Below are positions 49,029 to 57,655 of a DNA stretch of 64,000 bases, in pieces. Made by a program: the position numbers and the translations under genes. The stretch's first letter is position 1. The number at the start of each line of letters is the position of its first letter. Location: NCBI RefSeq assembly GCF_001427585.1, contig NZ_LMGY01000015.1, positions 87,850 through 151,849 on the forward strand, written 5' to 3'. Origin of the DNA: Pseudoxanthomonas sp. Root630. Its GTDB lineage: Bacteria > Pseudomonadota > Gammaproteobacteria > Xanthomonadales > Xanthomonadaceae. Under the pieces are notes generated by a model. The model did not search any database and was not told where the DNA came from. It worked only from the letters and a program-made list of their open reading frames with translations.

Positions 49029-50131
49029 GCGGGCAGCCTCACGTCCACGCGCAGGCCGCCGGTGGCGCTGCTGCCCAGGCGCAGGTCGCCGCCCAGGGCC
49101 GCGACGCGCTCGCGGATGCCCGATAGCCCGTTGCCTTCGCGCACACGGCCCTTGAGCCTGCCGTCGTCTTCGATATGCAGGTGCATGCCCGCGTCCTCTT
49201 TCTGGAGTGAAACCGTCAGGGTGTCCGCATTCGCATGGCGGGCGGCGTTGGTCAGGCATTCCTGCACGATGCGCAGCAGCGACTCGGCCACTGCCGGGTC
49301 GGCGATCTGCACGCCGTCGGCAATGCGGAGATCCAGCGCCGGCCGCGGCAGCGGGGCCGCCAGCGCCCGGATCGCGGTCTGCAGATCCAGCCCGCGCGAA
49401 TCGCGCATCGCCTGCACCACGCTGCGGATGTCGTCCAGCAGTTCGGTGGAGAGTTGCTGCGCGATGCGTACTTCCTCGCGCCCCGCCAACGCAGGGTCGC
49501 TGGCCAGCGCACGCAGGTTGATCTTCATCGCGGTGAGCTTGTGCCCGGCGACGTCGTGCAGTTCGCGCGCCACCCGCAGGCGTTCGGCATCGCGTGCGCT
49601 GTCGGCCAGCAGGGCGCGCGTGGCCAGCAGGTCCGCGTTCACCCGCGCCAGGGCATCGCGCGATTCCTCGGAACGGCGCGCGTAGAACACGCACAGGCCC
49701 GCCAGTGCCTGGAAGCCGATGTTGATCAGCGTCATCGTGCCCGGCGCGCCGAACCCGTGGTGCACCATCAGGAAATAGAACGCCACGTTCAACAGCAGCG
49801 CCGCGCCGATGACCCAACGCGGCGACAGCAGGTTCACCGCGCACGCCACCCAGATCACCAGCAACACCTGCGCGGTGCCGAGCCGCGGCGTCAGCGATGC
49901 CAGCAGCAGCGAGAGGCCGGCCATCGCGACCAGGGCGATCAGCCTGGGCCGATGCCACGGTTCGGGGGCCAGGGCGAACAGGAGGAATCCTGCGGCGTAT
50001 CCCGCCAACGCGGCAGCAGCAGCGGGCAGCACGTCCGCCGGCAGGAAGCGCAGACCCAGGCTCACCGCACCGAGCGTGAACACGCCGGCGAGCGTCATGG
50101 GTTCGCGAAGTCGGGTCAGGGAGGTCCACAT
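49025..50131 (-). CDS. DesK-type sensor histidine kinase
   Basis: 368 residues. Five or six N-terminal transmembrane helices up to about 150, a coiled linker, then the HisKA_3 phospho-acceptor ELHDVAGHKLTAMKIN with His in HDxxGH, and the C-terminal HATPase (QECLTNAARHANADTLTV, GNGLSGIRERVAALGG). The membrane-embedded sensor with a short loop is like DesK, which senses membrane order in Bacillus; the signal here is unknown. It starts 50131 and is coupled with the response-regulator gene. Confidence 0.92.
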   Translation of the reverse strand: MWTSLTRLREPMTLAGVFTLGAVSLGLRFLPADVLPAAAAALAGYAAGFLLFALAPEPWHRPRLIALVAMAGLSLLLASLTPRLGTAQVLLVIWVACAVNLLSPRWVIGAALLLNVAFYFLMVHHGFGAPGTMTLINIGFQALAGLCVFYARRSEESRDALARVNADLLATRALLADSARDAERLRVARELHDVAGHKLTAMKINLRALASDPALAGREEVRIAQQLSTELLDDIRSVVQAMRDSRGLDLQTAIRALAAPLPRPALDLRIADGVQIADPAVAESLLRIVQECLTNAARHANADTLTVSLQKEDAGMHLHIEDDGRLKGRVREGNGLSGIRERVAALGGDLRLGSSATGGLRVDVRLPA

Positions 50132-50223
50132 GCGCCCATGCTGTCGCGTGGGCGCGGCCGAGGCAATGGTCCGGGCGAAAGTGGTGACTTCCGGCAGGTC
50201 AGTCAGGCGTCAACAGACTCTGG

Positions 50224-51417
50224 TCAGAACGCGTCGCCGGGGATGCGCACCGCGCCTTCCATCAGCACGCGCGCGCTGCGGCTCATCACCGCCTTCGTCA
50301 CCACCCAGGTACCGTCCACCTGTTTGACGTCGGCACCGACACGCAGCGTGCCCGACGGATGGCCGAACACCAGCACATCGCGCGTGCCGCCGCCTGCCGC
50401 CGCATTGACCAGCGTACCGGGCACCGCCGCCGCCGTGGCGATGGCGACCGACGCCGTGCCCATCATCGCGTGGTGCAGCTTGCCCATCGAAATGGCGCGG
50501 GCGAGCAGGCCGACATCCGCGGCGTGTACCGGCTTGCCGCTGGACGACACGTAGTCCAGCGGCGGTGCGACGAAGGCTACCTTCGGCGTCAGCGGACGCT
50601 TCGCCGCGGCCGCGACGTCGGCGACCAGCCCCATGCGCACCGCACCGTGCGCGCGGATCGCCTCGAGCTTCGCCAACGCGTCCTTGTCTTCGTTGATCGC
50701 ACCTTGCAGTTCCGTACCGTCGTAGCCGAGCGCGGCGGCCTCGACGAACACCACCGGCACGCCGGCGTTGATCATCGTCGCCTTGAGCACGCCCACGCCG
50801 GGGACATCGAGATCATCGACCAGTTGCCCGGTGGGAAACATCGCGCCTCCCCCGTCGCCATCGCCTTCGTCGGCGGGATCGATGAATTCCAGTTGCACTT
50901 CCGCCGCCGGGAACGTCACGCCATCCAGTTCGAAGTCGCCGGTTTCCTGCACCTCGCCGTCTGTCACCTGCACGTGGGCGACGATGGTCTTCTGGATGTT
51001 GGCCTGCCAGATACGCACGGTGCACAGACCGTCGCGCGGCACGCGCGCGGGATCGATCATCCCGTTCGCGATCGCGAATGGGCCCACTGCCGACGACAGG
51101 TTGCCGCAGTTGCCGCTCCAGTCGATGAAGGCCTCGTTGATCGGCACCTGGCCGTACAGGTAATCCACGTCATGCCCGGGCTGCGCGCTCGGCGAAAGGA
51201 TCACCACCTTGCTGGTGCTCGACGTCGCCCCGCCCATGCCGTCGGTGTGCTTGCCATACGGATCGGGCGAACCGATCACGCGGCACAGCAGCGCATCGCG
51301 CGCCTGCCCTGGTACCTGCGCTGGTTCGGGCAGGTCCTGCAGGCGGAAGAACACGCCTTTCGACGTGCCGCCACGCATGTAGGTGGCGGGGATACGGATC
51401 TGGGGGACGTTTGGCAT
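50224..51417 (-). CDS. prpF: 2-methylaconitate isomerase PrpF
   Basis: 397 residues, DapF-like isomerase fold of the PrpF family, which isomerises 2-methylaconitate so that AcnD is used in the methylcitrate cycle (propionate breakdown). Visible: RGGTSKGVFFRLQDLP, SPDPYGKHTDGMGGATSSTSKVVI, DWSGNCGNLSSAVGPFAI (catalytic Cys-like segment). Length matches. Upstream neighbours, with the DUF559 cassette and a SRPBCC gene in between, lead back to acnD, which suggests an older acnD-prpF operon interrupted by the cassette. Confidence 0.93.
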   Translation of the reverse strand: MPNVPQIRIPATYMRGGTSKGVFFRLQDLPEPAQVPGQARDALLCRVIGSPDPYGKHTDGMGGATSSTSKVVILSPSAQPGHDVDYLYGQVPINEAFIDWSGNCGNLSSAVGPFAIANGMIDPARVPRDGLCTVRIWQANIQKTIVAHVQVTDGEVQETGDFELDGVTFPAAEVQLEFIDPADEGDGDGGGAMFPTGQLVDDLDVPGVGVLKATMINAGVPVVFVEAAALGYDGTELQGAINEDKDALAKLEAIRAHGAVRMGLVADVAAAAKRPLTPKVAFVAPPLDYVSSSGKPVHAADVGLLARAISMGKLHHAMMGTASVAIATAAAVPGTLVNAAAGGGTRDVLVFGHPSGTLRVGADVKQVDGTWVVTKAVMSRSARVLMEGAVRIPGDAF

Positions 51418-51429
51418 GTCGGAACTCTG

Positions 51430-51816
51430 TCAGTGGGGCTGTTCACCCCTCTCCCCTTGCGGGAGAGGGGGCGGGGGAGAGGGCGCTCCTTCGCGCAGCG
51501 CCTTCCATACGGACTCCAGCACGGTGTCGGTATGCAGGAGGATCTCGTCGTTCCAGAACCGGAGCACGCGGAACCCCTGTCGTATCAACCAGGCATCGCG
51601 TGCGGCGTCACGTGAGGACTGAGCGTGCTGCCCGCCATCCGCCTCGATGATCACTCGCGCACCGAAATGCACGAAGTCGACGATATAAGGTCCGATCGGC
51701 TGCTGGCGGCGGAACTTCTGGCCATCGAGTCGATGTGCCCGCAGATGCTTCCAGAGCCGGTGCTCAGCATCCGTCATGTTGCGGCGAAGCTGCTTCGCGA
51801 ACGACCTTGGTTCCAT
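51430..51816 (-). CDS. DUF559 (Vsr-like) endonuclease
   Basis: 128 residues. A DUF559 domain, PD-(D/E)XK/Vsr-related, with the segments LRRNMTDAEHRLWKHLRAHRLDGQKFRRQQPIGPYIVDFV, the acidic ARVIIEADGGQH and FRVLRFWNDEIL. The likely catalytic residues are Asp in YIVDFV and Glu/Asp in IEADG. The inverted repeat just upstream supplies the ribosome binding site (GAGGGGG, then CTGC, then ATG), and the other repeat encodes the C-terminal PPPPLPQGERG. So the gene is inseparable from its two flanking repeats. No methylase or partner is seen. Confidence 0.85.
   Translation of the reverse strand: MEPRSFAKQLRRNMTDAEHRLWKHLRAHRLDGQKFRRQQPIGPYIVDFVHFGARVIIEADGGQHAQSSRDAARDAWLIRQGFRVLRFWNDEILLHTDTVLESVWKALREGAPSPPPPLPQGERGEQPH
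51446..51483. repeat. Left inverted repeat of the DUF559 cassette
   Basis: CCCCTCTCCCCTTGCGGGAG continues to 51483. It overlaps the 3' end of the DUF559 coding region. Confidence 0.75.
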
Positions 51817-51822
51817 GCAGCC

Positions 51823-51859
51823 CCCTCTCCCCAACCCCTCTCCCGCGAGGGGAGAGGGG
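51823..51859. repeat. Right inverted repeat of the DUF559 cassette
   Basis: Reverse-complement match of the left repeat; lies 7 bp upstream of the DUF559 start codon and carries its SD. Confidence 0.75.
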
Positions 51860-51899
51860 CTTGCAATATCCGTTTGCAGAGCGTCGAGCATACCCACCG

Positions 51900-52364
51900 T
51901 CATGCCCCGTCGGGAATCTCGGGTTCCACCAGCTTCGCCAACATCTCCAGCGATTCCTGCCAGCCCTGGTAACAGAAATCGACCGGGATGGCGGCGGGAA
52001 TGCCTTCCTGCACCACGTTGAGCTCGGTACCGACGAGGCTCTTCTTCAGCGTCACCGTGACCTGCATCTGGCCCGGCAGGCCGGGGTTGTCGAACTGGTC
52101 GGTGTAGCGCAGCCGTTCGTTCTCCACCAGCTCCACGTAGGTGCCGCCGAAGGAATGACTGGACCCGGTGCCGAAGTTGGTGAACGACATCGTGTAGCCG
52201 CCGCCCACGCGGGCGTCCATCGAATGGACCTTGCCGGTGAAGCCGTGCGGCGGCAGCCACTTCACCATCGCGTCCGGATCGAGGAAGGCACGGTAGACGC
52301 GCGACGGCGGCGCGCGCAGCACGCGGTGCAGGCGGACGGTCCCGGGGGTGGCGTTGTCGGACAT
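51900..52364 (-). CDS. SRPBCC / AHSA1-type protein
   Basis: 154 residues starting MSDNATPGTVRLHRVLRAPP. The START-like fold is indicated by RVYRAFLDPDAMVKWLPPHGFTGKVH, GGGYTMSFTNFGTG and YQGWQESLEMLAKLVEPE, as in activator-of-Hsp90-ATPase-like proteins. Start at 52364 preferred over 52463, which runs into acnD. Ligand unknown. It lies 43 bp downstream of the acnD stop on the same strand. Confidence 0.88.
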   Translation of the reverse strand: MSDNATPGTVRLHRVLRAPPSRVYRAFLDPDAMVKWLPPHGFTGKVHSMDARVGGGYTMSFTNFGTGSSHSFGGTYVELVENERLRYTDQFDNPGLPGQMQVTVTLKKSLVGTELNVVQEGIPAAIPVDFCYQGWQESLEMLAKLVEPEIPDGA

Positions 52365-52407
52365 GATCGGACTCCTGTGCGGTGGGTGTACCGATACGAC
52401 GAACGGG

Positions 52408-55023
52408 TCAGGCCGCTTTCGACGCGTCCAGGAAATCCTGGGCGAACCGTTGCAGCACCCCACCCGCTTCGTAGATCGAGACCTCTTCGTCCGAATCCAG
52501 CCGGCAGGTCACCGGCACCTGCACGGTCTCGCCGTTCGCGCGGTGGATCACCAACGTCAGGTCCGCGCGCGGCTTGCGCACACCCACCACGTCGAAGGTC
52601 TCGGTGCCGTCGATGCCGTAGGTCTTGCGCGTCTCGCCGGCCTTGAACTCCAGCGGCAGCACGCCCATGCCGATCAGGTTGGTACGGTGGATGCGCTCGA
52701 AGCCCTCGGCCACGATCGCTTCCACGCCGGCCAGGCGCACGCCTTTCGCCGCCCAGTCGCGCGAGCTGCCCTGCCCGTAGTCGGCGCCGGCGATGATGAC
52801 CAGCGGCTGCTTGCGATCCATGTAGGTTTCGATGGCTTCCCACATGCGCACCACCTGCCCGTCCGGTTCGATCCGCGCCAGCGAGCCCTTCTTCACCTCG
52901 CCATCGACCACGGCCATCTCGTTGAGCAACTGCGGGTTGGCGAAGGTCGCGCGCTGCGCGGTGAGGTGGTCGCCGCGATGCGTGGCGTAGGAATTGAAGT
53001 CTTCCTCCGGCAAGCCCATCTTCGCCAGATACTCGCCCGCTGCGCTCGAGGCGAGGATCGCGTTCGAGGGCGACAGGTGGTCGGTCGTGATGTTGTCCCC
53101 CAGCACCGCCAGCGGACGCATGCCGCGCAGCGTGCGTTCGCCCGCCAGCGCGCCTTCCCAGTACGGCGGACGGCGGATGTAGGTGCTCTGCGGCCGCCAG
53201 GCGTACAGCGGATCGACACGGCCGCCGTGTTCGACGCGCATGTTGAACATCGGCTCGTAGACCTTGCGGAACTGCGCCGGCTTCACGCTGGCCTTCACCA
53301 CCGCGTCGATTTCCGCATCGGTGGGCCAGATGTCCTTCAGCGTGATCGCATTGCCCTCGGCGTCGACACCGAGCGCGTCCTTCTCGATATCGAAGCGCAC
53401 GGTGCCGGCGATGGCATAGGCGATCACCAGCGGCGGCGAAGCGAGGAAGGCCTGCTTCGCGTAAGGATGGATGCGTCCGTCGAAGTTGCGATTGCCCGAC
53501 AGCACGGCCGTGGCGTACAGGTCGCGGTCGATGATCTCCTGCTGGATCGTCGGGTCGAGCGCGCCGCTCATGCCATTGCAGGTGGTGCAGGCGAAGGCGA
53601 CGATCCCGAAGCCGAGTTTCTCGAGATCCGGCAGCAGGCCGGATTCCTCCAGGTACAGCTGCACGGCCTTCGATCCGGGCGCGAGCGAGCTCTTCACCCA
53701 CGGCTTGCGCACCAGGCCCTTCGCGTTGGCGTTGCGGGCGAGCAGCGCAGCGGCGATCACGTTGCGCGGATTCGAGGTATTGGTGCACGAAGTGATCGCG
53801 GCGATGATCACCGCGCCGTCGGGCATCAGGCCCTGCGCTTCTTCCGCCCTGCCCGCCTGCAACTTGCCTTCGTCGGCGATGCCGCGCTCGGCCAGCGCGC
53901 TGGTCGGCAGGCGCTTGTGCGGATTCGACGGGCCGGCCATGTTGCGCACGACGGTGGACAGATCAAAGTGCAGCGTGCGCTCGTACTGCGCGGTCTGCAG
54001 GTCATCGGCCCACAGGCCGGTGGTCTTCGCATAGGTCTCGACCAACGCGACCTGTTCGTCGCTGCGCCCGGTCAGGCGCAGGTAGTCCAGTGTGTTGTCG
54101 TCGATGAAGAACATCGCGGCGGTAGCGCCGTACTCGGGCGCCATGTTGGAAATCGTCGCGCGGTCGCCGATGGTCAGCGCCGCGGCACCCTCGCCACGGA
54201 ATTCCAGATAGGCGCCGACCACCTTCTCCTTGCGCAGGAATTCGGTCAGCGCCAGCACCACGTCGGTCGCGGTGATGCCGGGCGCGGGCCTGCCCTGCAG
54301 TTCGACGCCGACGATGTCCGGCGTGCGCATCCACGAGGCGCGGCCGAGCATGACATTCTCCGCCTCCAGTCCACCCACGCCGATGGCGATCACGCCCAGG
54401 GCATCGACATGCGGCGTGTGGCTGTCGGTGCCCACGCAGGTGTCCGGGAAGGCGACGCCGTCCTGGACGTACACGACCGGCGACATCTTCTCCAGATTGA
54501 TCTGGTGCATGATCCCGTTGCCCGGCGGGATCACATCGACGTTCTTGAACGCCAGCTTCGTCCAGTCGATGAAGTGGAAGCGGTCCTCGTTGCGGCGATC
54601 CTCGATGGCGCGGTTCTTCGCGAACGCGTCCGGATCGTAGCCGCCGCATTCCACCGCCAACGAGTGGTCGACGATCAGCTGCACCGGCACCACCGGATTC
54701 ACCTGGGCCGGGTCGCCGCCCATGTCGGCGATCGCATCGCGCAGGCCGGCCAGGTCCACCAGCGCGGTCTGGCCGAGGATGTCGTGGCAGACCACGCGCA
54801 CGGGGAACCACGGGAAATCCAGGTCGCGGCGCCGTTCGACCAGCTGCCGCAGATAGTCGTCGCGGCGCACGGGATCGGCGCGGCGCACGATGTTCTCCGC
54901 ATGCACGCGCGCGGTGTACGGCAGCGTGGCCCAGGCGCCGGGTTGCAGGGCATCGACCGCAGCGCGCGCGTCGAAGTAGTCGAGCGTGGTGCCCGGGAGC
55001 GGAGTGCGGAAATCGGTATTCAT
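52408..55023 (-). CDS. acnD: 2-methylcitrate dehydratase AcnD (Fe/S-dependent)
   Basis: 871 residues, aconitase superfamily. Cluster ligands are in SCTNTSNPRN and FACTTCNGMSGALDP (C and CxxC). Active-site segments GDNITTDHLSPSNAI and ADYGQGSSRDWAAKG are conserved. AcnD dehydrates 2-methylcitrate to a 2-methylaconitate, which PrpF isomerises. prpB and prpC are not within the window on this strand, so the pathway partners must lie elsewhere or upstream of 55175 is not their place (azurin follows). Confidence 0.93.
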   Translation of the reverse strand: MNTDFRTPLPGTTLDYFDARAAVDALQPGAWATLPYTARVHAENIVRRADPVRRDDYLRQLVERRRDLDFPWFPVRVVCHDILGQTALVDLAGLRDAIADMGGDPAQVNPVVPVQLIVDHSLAVECGGYDPDAFAKNRAIEDRRNEDRFHFIDWTKLAFKNVDVIPPGNGIMHQINLEKMSPVVYVQDGVAFPDTCVGTDSHTPHVDALGVIAIGVGGLEAENVMLGRASWMRTPDIVGVELQGRPAPGITATDVVLALTEFLRKEKVVGAYLEFRGEGAAALTIGDRATISNMAPEYGATAAMFFIDDNTLDYLRLTGRSDEQVALVETYAKTTGLWADDLQTAQYERTLHFDLSTVVRNMAGPSNPHKRLPTSALAERGIADEGKLQAGRAEEAQGLMPDGAVIIAAITSCTNTSNPRNVIAAALLARNANAKGLVRKPWVKSSLAPGSKAVQLYLEESGLLPDLEKLGFGIVAFACTTCNGMSGALDPTIQQEIIDRDLYATAVLSGNRNFDGRIHPYAKQAFLASPPLVIAYAIAGTVRFDIEKDALGVDAEGNAITLKDIWPTDAEIDAVVKASVKPAQFRKVYEPMFNMRVEHGGRVDPLYAWRPQSTYIRRPPYWEGALAGERTLRGMRPLAVLGDNITTDHLSPSNAILASSAAGEYLAKMGLPEEDFNSYATHRGDHLTAQRATFANPQLLNEMAVVDGEVKKGSLARIEPDGQVVRMWEAIETYMDRKQPLVIIAGADYGQGSSRDWAAKGVRLAGVEAIVAEGFERIHRTNLIGMGVLPLEFKAGETRKTYGIDGTETFDVVGVRKPRADLTLVIHRANGETVQVPVTCRLDSDEEVSIYEAGGVLQRFAQDFLDASKAA

Positions 55024-55174
55024 GGCGTGCCGTCTGCTGTGAAGAGGCGCGCGCGGGCGCAGGCCTGGCGCGCCCCACTATGCTACCGGAGGGTGGCGTT
55101 ATCGACGGGCGACGACGGCCCGTCGTCGGAAAGAAACCGGCGATGCGTTGACGGAGACCATCAACCTACGGCGC

Positions 55175-55630
55175 TCATTCGAACAGCAGCGTGCCCTTCA
55201 TCATGTTCCAGTGGCCCGGGAACGAGCAGAAGAACGTGTACGCCCCGCCCTTGCGCAGCCGTGCGGTGGAAAACACGACCTCGGCGGTCTGTCCGCCGCC
55301 GATCACGCGCGTATGCGCGATCACGCGGGCGTCGTTGCGGGGCAGATAGTCGTCGGCGAGTTTCATCCGGCCGCCGGCCAGGCCGACGTCGCGATGATGG
55401 CGCGTCTCCGTCAGCACCCAGTTGTGCCCCATCGCCTGCGCCGGCATGCGGCCGACGTGCTTCAGCGTCACCCGCAGCTGCGCGCAGTCGCCCGGCACGC
55501 GGATGGTCTTCAGGTTGAAGGTCATCATGTCCGTCGCTTCCACCGTGATCGCGCAGTTGCGCGCGAACGCGGCGCTTGAGACGCACGACAGCGCGCAGAG
55601 GACGATCAGCGGGAACAGGCGTCGCAGCAT
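55175..55630 (-). CDS. azu: Azurin
   Basis: 151 residues. Signal peptide (LIVLCALSCVSSAAFA), then the blue copper fold with NCAITVEATDMMTFN and GDCAQ (disulfide), GHNWVLTE (copper His) and FFCSFPGHWNMMKG (Cys, His, Met ligands in the loop). Type 1 copper centre for electron transfer in the periplasm. Ends in LLFE. Start at 55630 is chosen because it begins the signal. It stands between acnD and phhA with no obvious operon. Confidence 0.95.
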   Translation of the reverse strand: MLRRLFPLIVLCALSCVSSAAFARNCAITVEATDMMTFNLKTIRVPGDCAQLRVTLKHVGRMPAQAMGHNWVLTETRHHRDVGLAGGRMKLADDYLPRNDARVIAHTRVIGGGQTAEVVFSTARLRKGGAYTFFCSFPGHWNMMKGTLLFE

Positions 55631-55676
55631 GGGGCATCCGAACCGGAGAGGGATGCCCGCGATTGTACGGTGCGGG

Positions 55677-56561
55677 TCAGACGTCCCCGCCGTCTGCCCA
55701 CCCTTCGCCCGTACCGCGGTGGAACACGCGGTCGCCGTCGCGCACGTCACCGGCCGGGACGGCGTCCTGCGCGTCCAGTCGCGCATAGATCGGCGTGAAG
55801 TCCGGCGCCGTGGCGTTCATCAACTGCTCGAAGCTGTCGATGACGAAGTAGGTCTTCTGGAACGTATCGATGCGGTAGCGCGTGCGCATGATCCGCTCCA
55901 GGTCGAAGCCGATGCGATTGGGCGCGTCCGATTCCAGCGAGTACAGCGACTCGCCCTTCGACGACACGATGCCGGCGCCGTAGATGCGCAGGCCCTCGGG
56001 CGTGTTGATCAGGCCGAACTCCACCGTGTACCAGTACAGGCGGGTCAGGTGCTGCAGCGCGTCCGGTCCGATGCCGTGCGCCTTCACGCCGCCCTTGCCG
56101 TACGCCTCCATGTAGTCGGCGAACACGGGGTTCATCAGCAGCGGCACGTGGCCGAACAGGTCATGGAACAGGTCCGGTTCGGCGATGTAGTCGATCTGGT
56201 CCGGACGGCGGATCCACCAGGTCACCGGGAAGCGGCGGTTCGCGAGGTGGTCGAAGAACTCCAGCTCCGGCAGCAGTCCTTCCACGCCGACCAGCGTCCA
56301 GCCGGTGGTGGCGCGCAGCACCTCGTTGAGGTCGTCGAAGCGGGGGATGCGGTCCTGCGCCATGCCCATGGCGTCCTGCGCCTGCAGGAATTCGTCGCAG
56401 GCCCGGCCCACCAGCAAGGTGCGCTGGCGTTCGTACAGGGCGCCCCAGGTCGCATGGTCCTCGGCCGGGTACTCGGCCGGCTGGTCGACGATGGCGGTGG
56501 TGTAGACCGGCACGTAGCCCTTGTCGGTCTGCTGGTGCTCGACGCGGCGCGGCTCGTTCAT
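55677..56561 (-). CDS. phhA: Phenylalanine-4-hydroxylase
   Basis: 294 residues. Non-haem iron pterin-dependent enzyme that makes tyrosine from phenylalanine. Iron ligands are the two His in DLFHDLFGHVPLL and the Glu in YWYTVEFGL. FDHLANRRFPVTWWIRRPDQIDYIAEPD is typical of bacterial PhhA. No pterin dehydratase (phhB) gene is adjacent. It diverges from the Lrp/AsnC gene at 56692, which is a candidate regulator. Confidence 0.95.
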   Translation of the reverse strand: MNEPRRVEHQQTDKGYVPVYTTAIVDQPAEYPAEDHATWGALYERQRTLLVGRACDEFLQAQDAMGMAQDRIPRFDDLNEVLRATTGWTLVGVEGLLPELEFFDHLANRRFPVTWWIRRPDQIDYIAEPDLFHDLFGHVPLLMNPVFADYMEAYGKGGVKAHGIGPDALQHLTRLYWYTVEFGLINTPEGLRIYGAGIVSSKGESLYSLESDAPNRIGFDLERIMRTRYRIDTFQKTYFVIDSFEQLMNATAPDFTPIYARLDAQDAVPAGDVRDGDRVFHRGTGEGWADGGDV

Positions 56562-56653
56562 GAGGCTCCCCGGGGAAAACGCTGTGATCCGACGATCCTA
56601 GCCGCAGATCCACGCAACAGGCTTGCGAAGTTGCGTCCGTACCGACCGATGGC

Positions 56654-56666
56654 GCAATGAAATTGC
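56654..56666. promoter_or_regulatory. Possible Lrp-family operator
   Basis: GCAAT-GAA-ATTGC is a 5-3-5 inverted repeat in the 130-bp gap between phhA and the lrp-like gene, 26 bp before the latter's start. GCAAC and GTTGC ends at about 56614-56638 form a second, looser pair. AT-rich inverted repeats are typical for Lrp/AsnC sites; binding is only inferred. Confidence 0.4.
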
Positions 56667-56691
56667 ATGAATGCGCTAGGATTCGCACGAA

Positions 56692-57171
56692 ATGACCGAA
56701 GCCCTCACCCTCGACCGCATCGACCTGCGCCTGCTGGCCCTGCTCCAGCGCGAAGGCCGGGCCACCAACGCCGACATCGCCGCCCAGGTGAACCTGTCGC
56801 CGTCGGCCTGCCTACGCCGCATCCAGCGGCTGGAGGCGACCGGGGTGATCGCCGGTTACGCCGCGCGGGTCGACCCGAAGGCGGTCGGCCTGGGCCTGCA
56901 GGCGTTCGTGCGCGTGCAACTGGAGCGGCACGACCCGGCGAGCGTCCAGCAGTTCGGCGACCGCGTGCAGGCCTGGGACGAGGTGGTCGCCTGCTACGCG
57001 CTCACCGGCGACATGGACTACCTGCTGCACGTGGTGGTGCAGGACCTGGAGCACTTCTCGCGCTTCCTGCTCGACAACCTGCTCAACGCCAGCGGCGTGG
57101 CCGACGTGAACTCCAGCTTCGTGCTGCGCGCGGTGAAGACCGACGGCGGCCTGCCGCTGCCCAAGGCCTGA
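56692..57171 (+). CDS. Lrp/AsnC family transcriptional regulator
   Basis: 159 residues. N-terminal winged HTH (LDRIDLRLLALLQREGRATNADIAAQVNLSPSACLRRIQRLEATGVIAGYAA) and C-terminal RAM ligand domain (VRVQLERHDPASVQQF, DEVVACYALTGDMDYLLHVVV). Oligomeric regulator sensing amino acids. Divergent from phhA, so aromatic amino acid catabolism is a likely target. Confidence 0.92.
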   Translation: MTEALTLDRIDLRLLALLQREGRATNADIAAQVNLSPSACLRRIQRLEATGVIAGYAARVDPKAVGLGLQAFVRVQLERHDPASVQQFGDRVQAWDEVVACYALTGDMDYLLHVVVQDLEHFSRFLLDNLLNASGVADVNSSFVLRAVKTDGGLPLPKA

Positions 57172-57232
57172 CGCGGACATCCCCTGTCCGCGGCGCGTGC
57201 TACAACGCGCGCAGTTTCCACGAGGACCCGCC

Positions 57233-57535
57233 ATGTACGGACTGATCGGCAAGATGCGCGCCACGCCAGGCCAGCGCGACGCGCTCCTCGCGATCCTGCT
57301 GGAAGCCACCGACGCCATGCCCGGCTGCCTGAGCTACGTCATCGCACAGGATCCTGCCGACGCGGACGCGATCTGGATCACCGAGGTCTGGACCGATGCC
57401 GCGAGCCACAAGGCCTCGCTCTCGCTGCCGGCCGTGCAGCAGGCCATCGCGAAAGCGCGGCCGATGATCGCCGGATTCGACAGCCATATCGAAACGGTGC
57501 CGGTGGGCGGGCAGGGATTGCCCTCTCCGCAGTGA
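57233..57535 (+). CDS. ABM-domain monooxygenase-like protein
   Basis: 100 residues starting MYGLIGKMRATPGQRDALLAILL, then MPGCLSYVIAQDPADADAIWITEVWTDAASHKASL, the dimeric alpha/beta-barrel of the antibiotic biosynthesis monooxygenase superfamily. The N-terminal extension to 57197 lacks an ATG. Follows the Lrp gene by 61 bp on the same strand; function unknown. Confidence 0.88.
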   Translation: MYGLIGKMRATPGQRDALLAILLEATDAMPGCLSYVIAQDPADADAIWITEVWTDAASHKASLSLPAVQQAIAKARPMIAGFDSHIETVPVGGQGLPSPQ

Positions 57536-57551
57536 GCGCACGGAGCATCGC

Positions 57552-57618
57552 TGTGGGAGCGACGTCAGTCGCGATGATCTGCCGCGGATCCGTCATCGCG
57601 ACTGACGTCGCTCCCACA
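57552..57618. repeat. REP-type inverted repeat pair 3
   Basis: Perfect 26-bp arms (57552-57577, 57593-57618) with a 15-bp spacer. Core TGTGGGAGCGACGTCAGTCG, a CAG-for-GAG and G-for-A variant of pairs 1 and 2. It lies between the ABM gene and the HD gene. Confidence 0.8.
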
Positions 57619-57655
57619 AGCCACCAGGCACGACACGTTCGGCCTAGACTGCGCC

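Larger units (their letters stand above)
51446..51859. mobile_element. Repeat-bracketed DUF559 cassette
   Basis: Inverted repeats at 51446-51483 and 51823-51859 (37-38 bp, about 34 positions alike with one 1-nt gap) enclose the DUF559 gene. Each repeat also contains a short palindrome (CCCCTCTCCC / GGGAGAGGGG). The unit is about 415 bp and lies between prpF and the SRPBCC gene of the acnD region. No transposase is encoded and no target-site duplication was checked. DUF559 genes next to such C/T-rich repeats are seen in other bacteria, suggesting that the endonuclease spreads the repeat or vice versa. Confidence 0.6.

Noticed and set aside
52348..55518. A 1056-codon open frame on the plus strand opposite acnD
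   Set aside because: Antisense to a clear AcnD; low-complexity composition rich in Arg and His, no domain or start signal.
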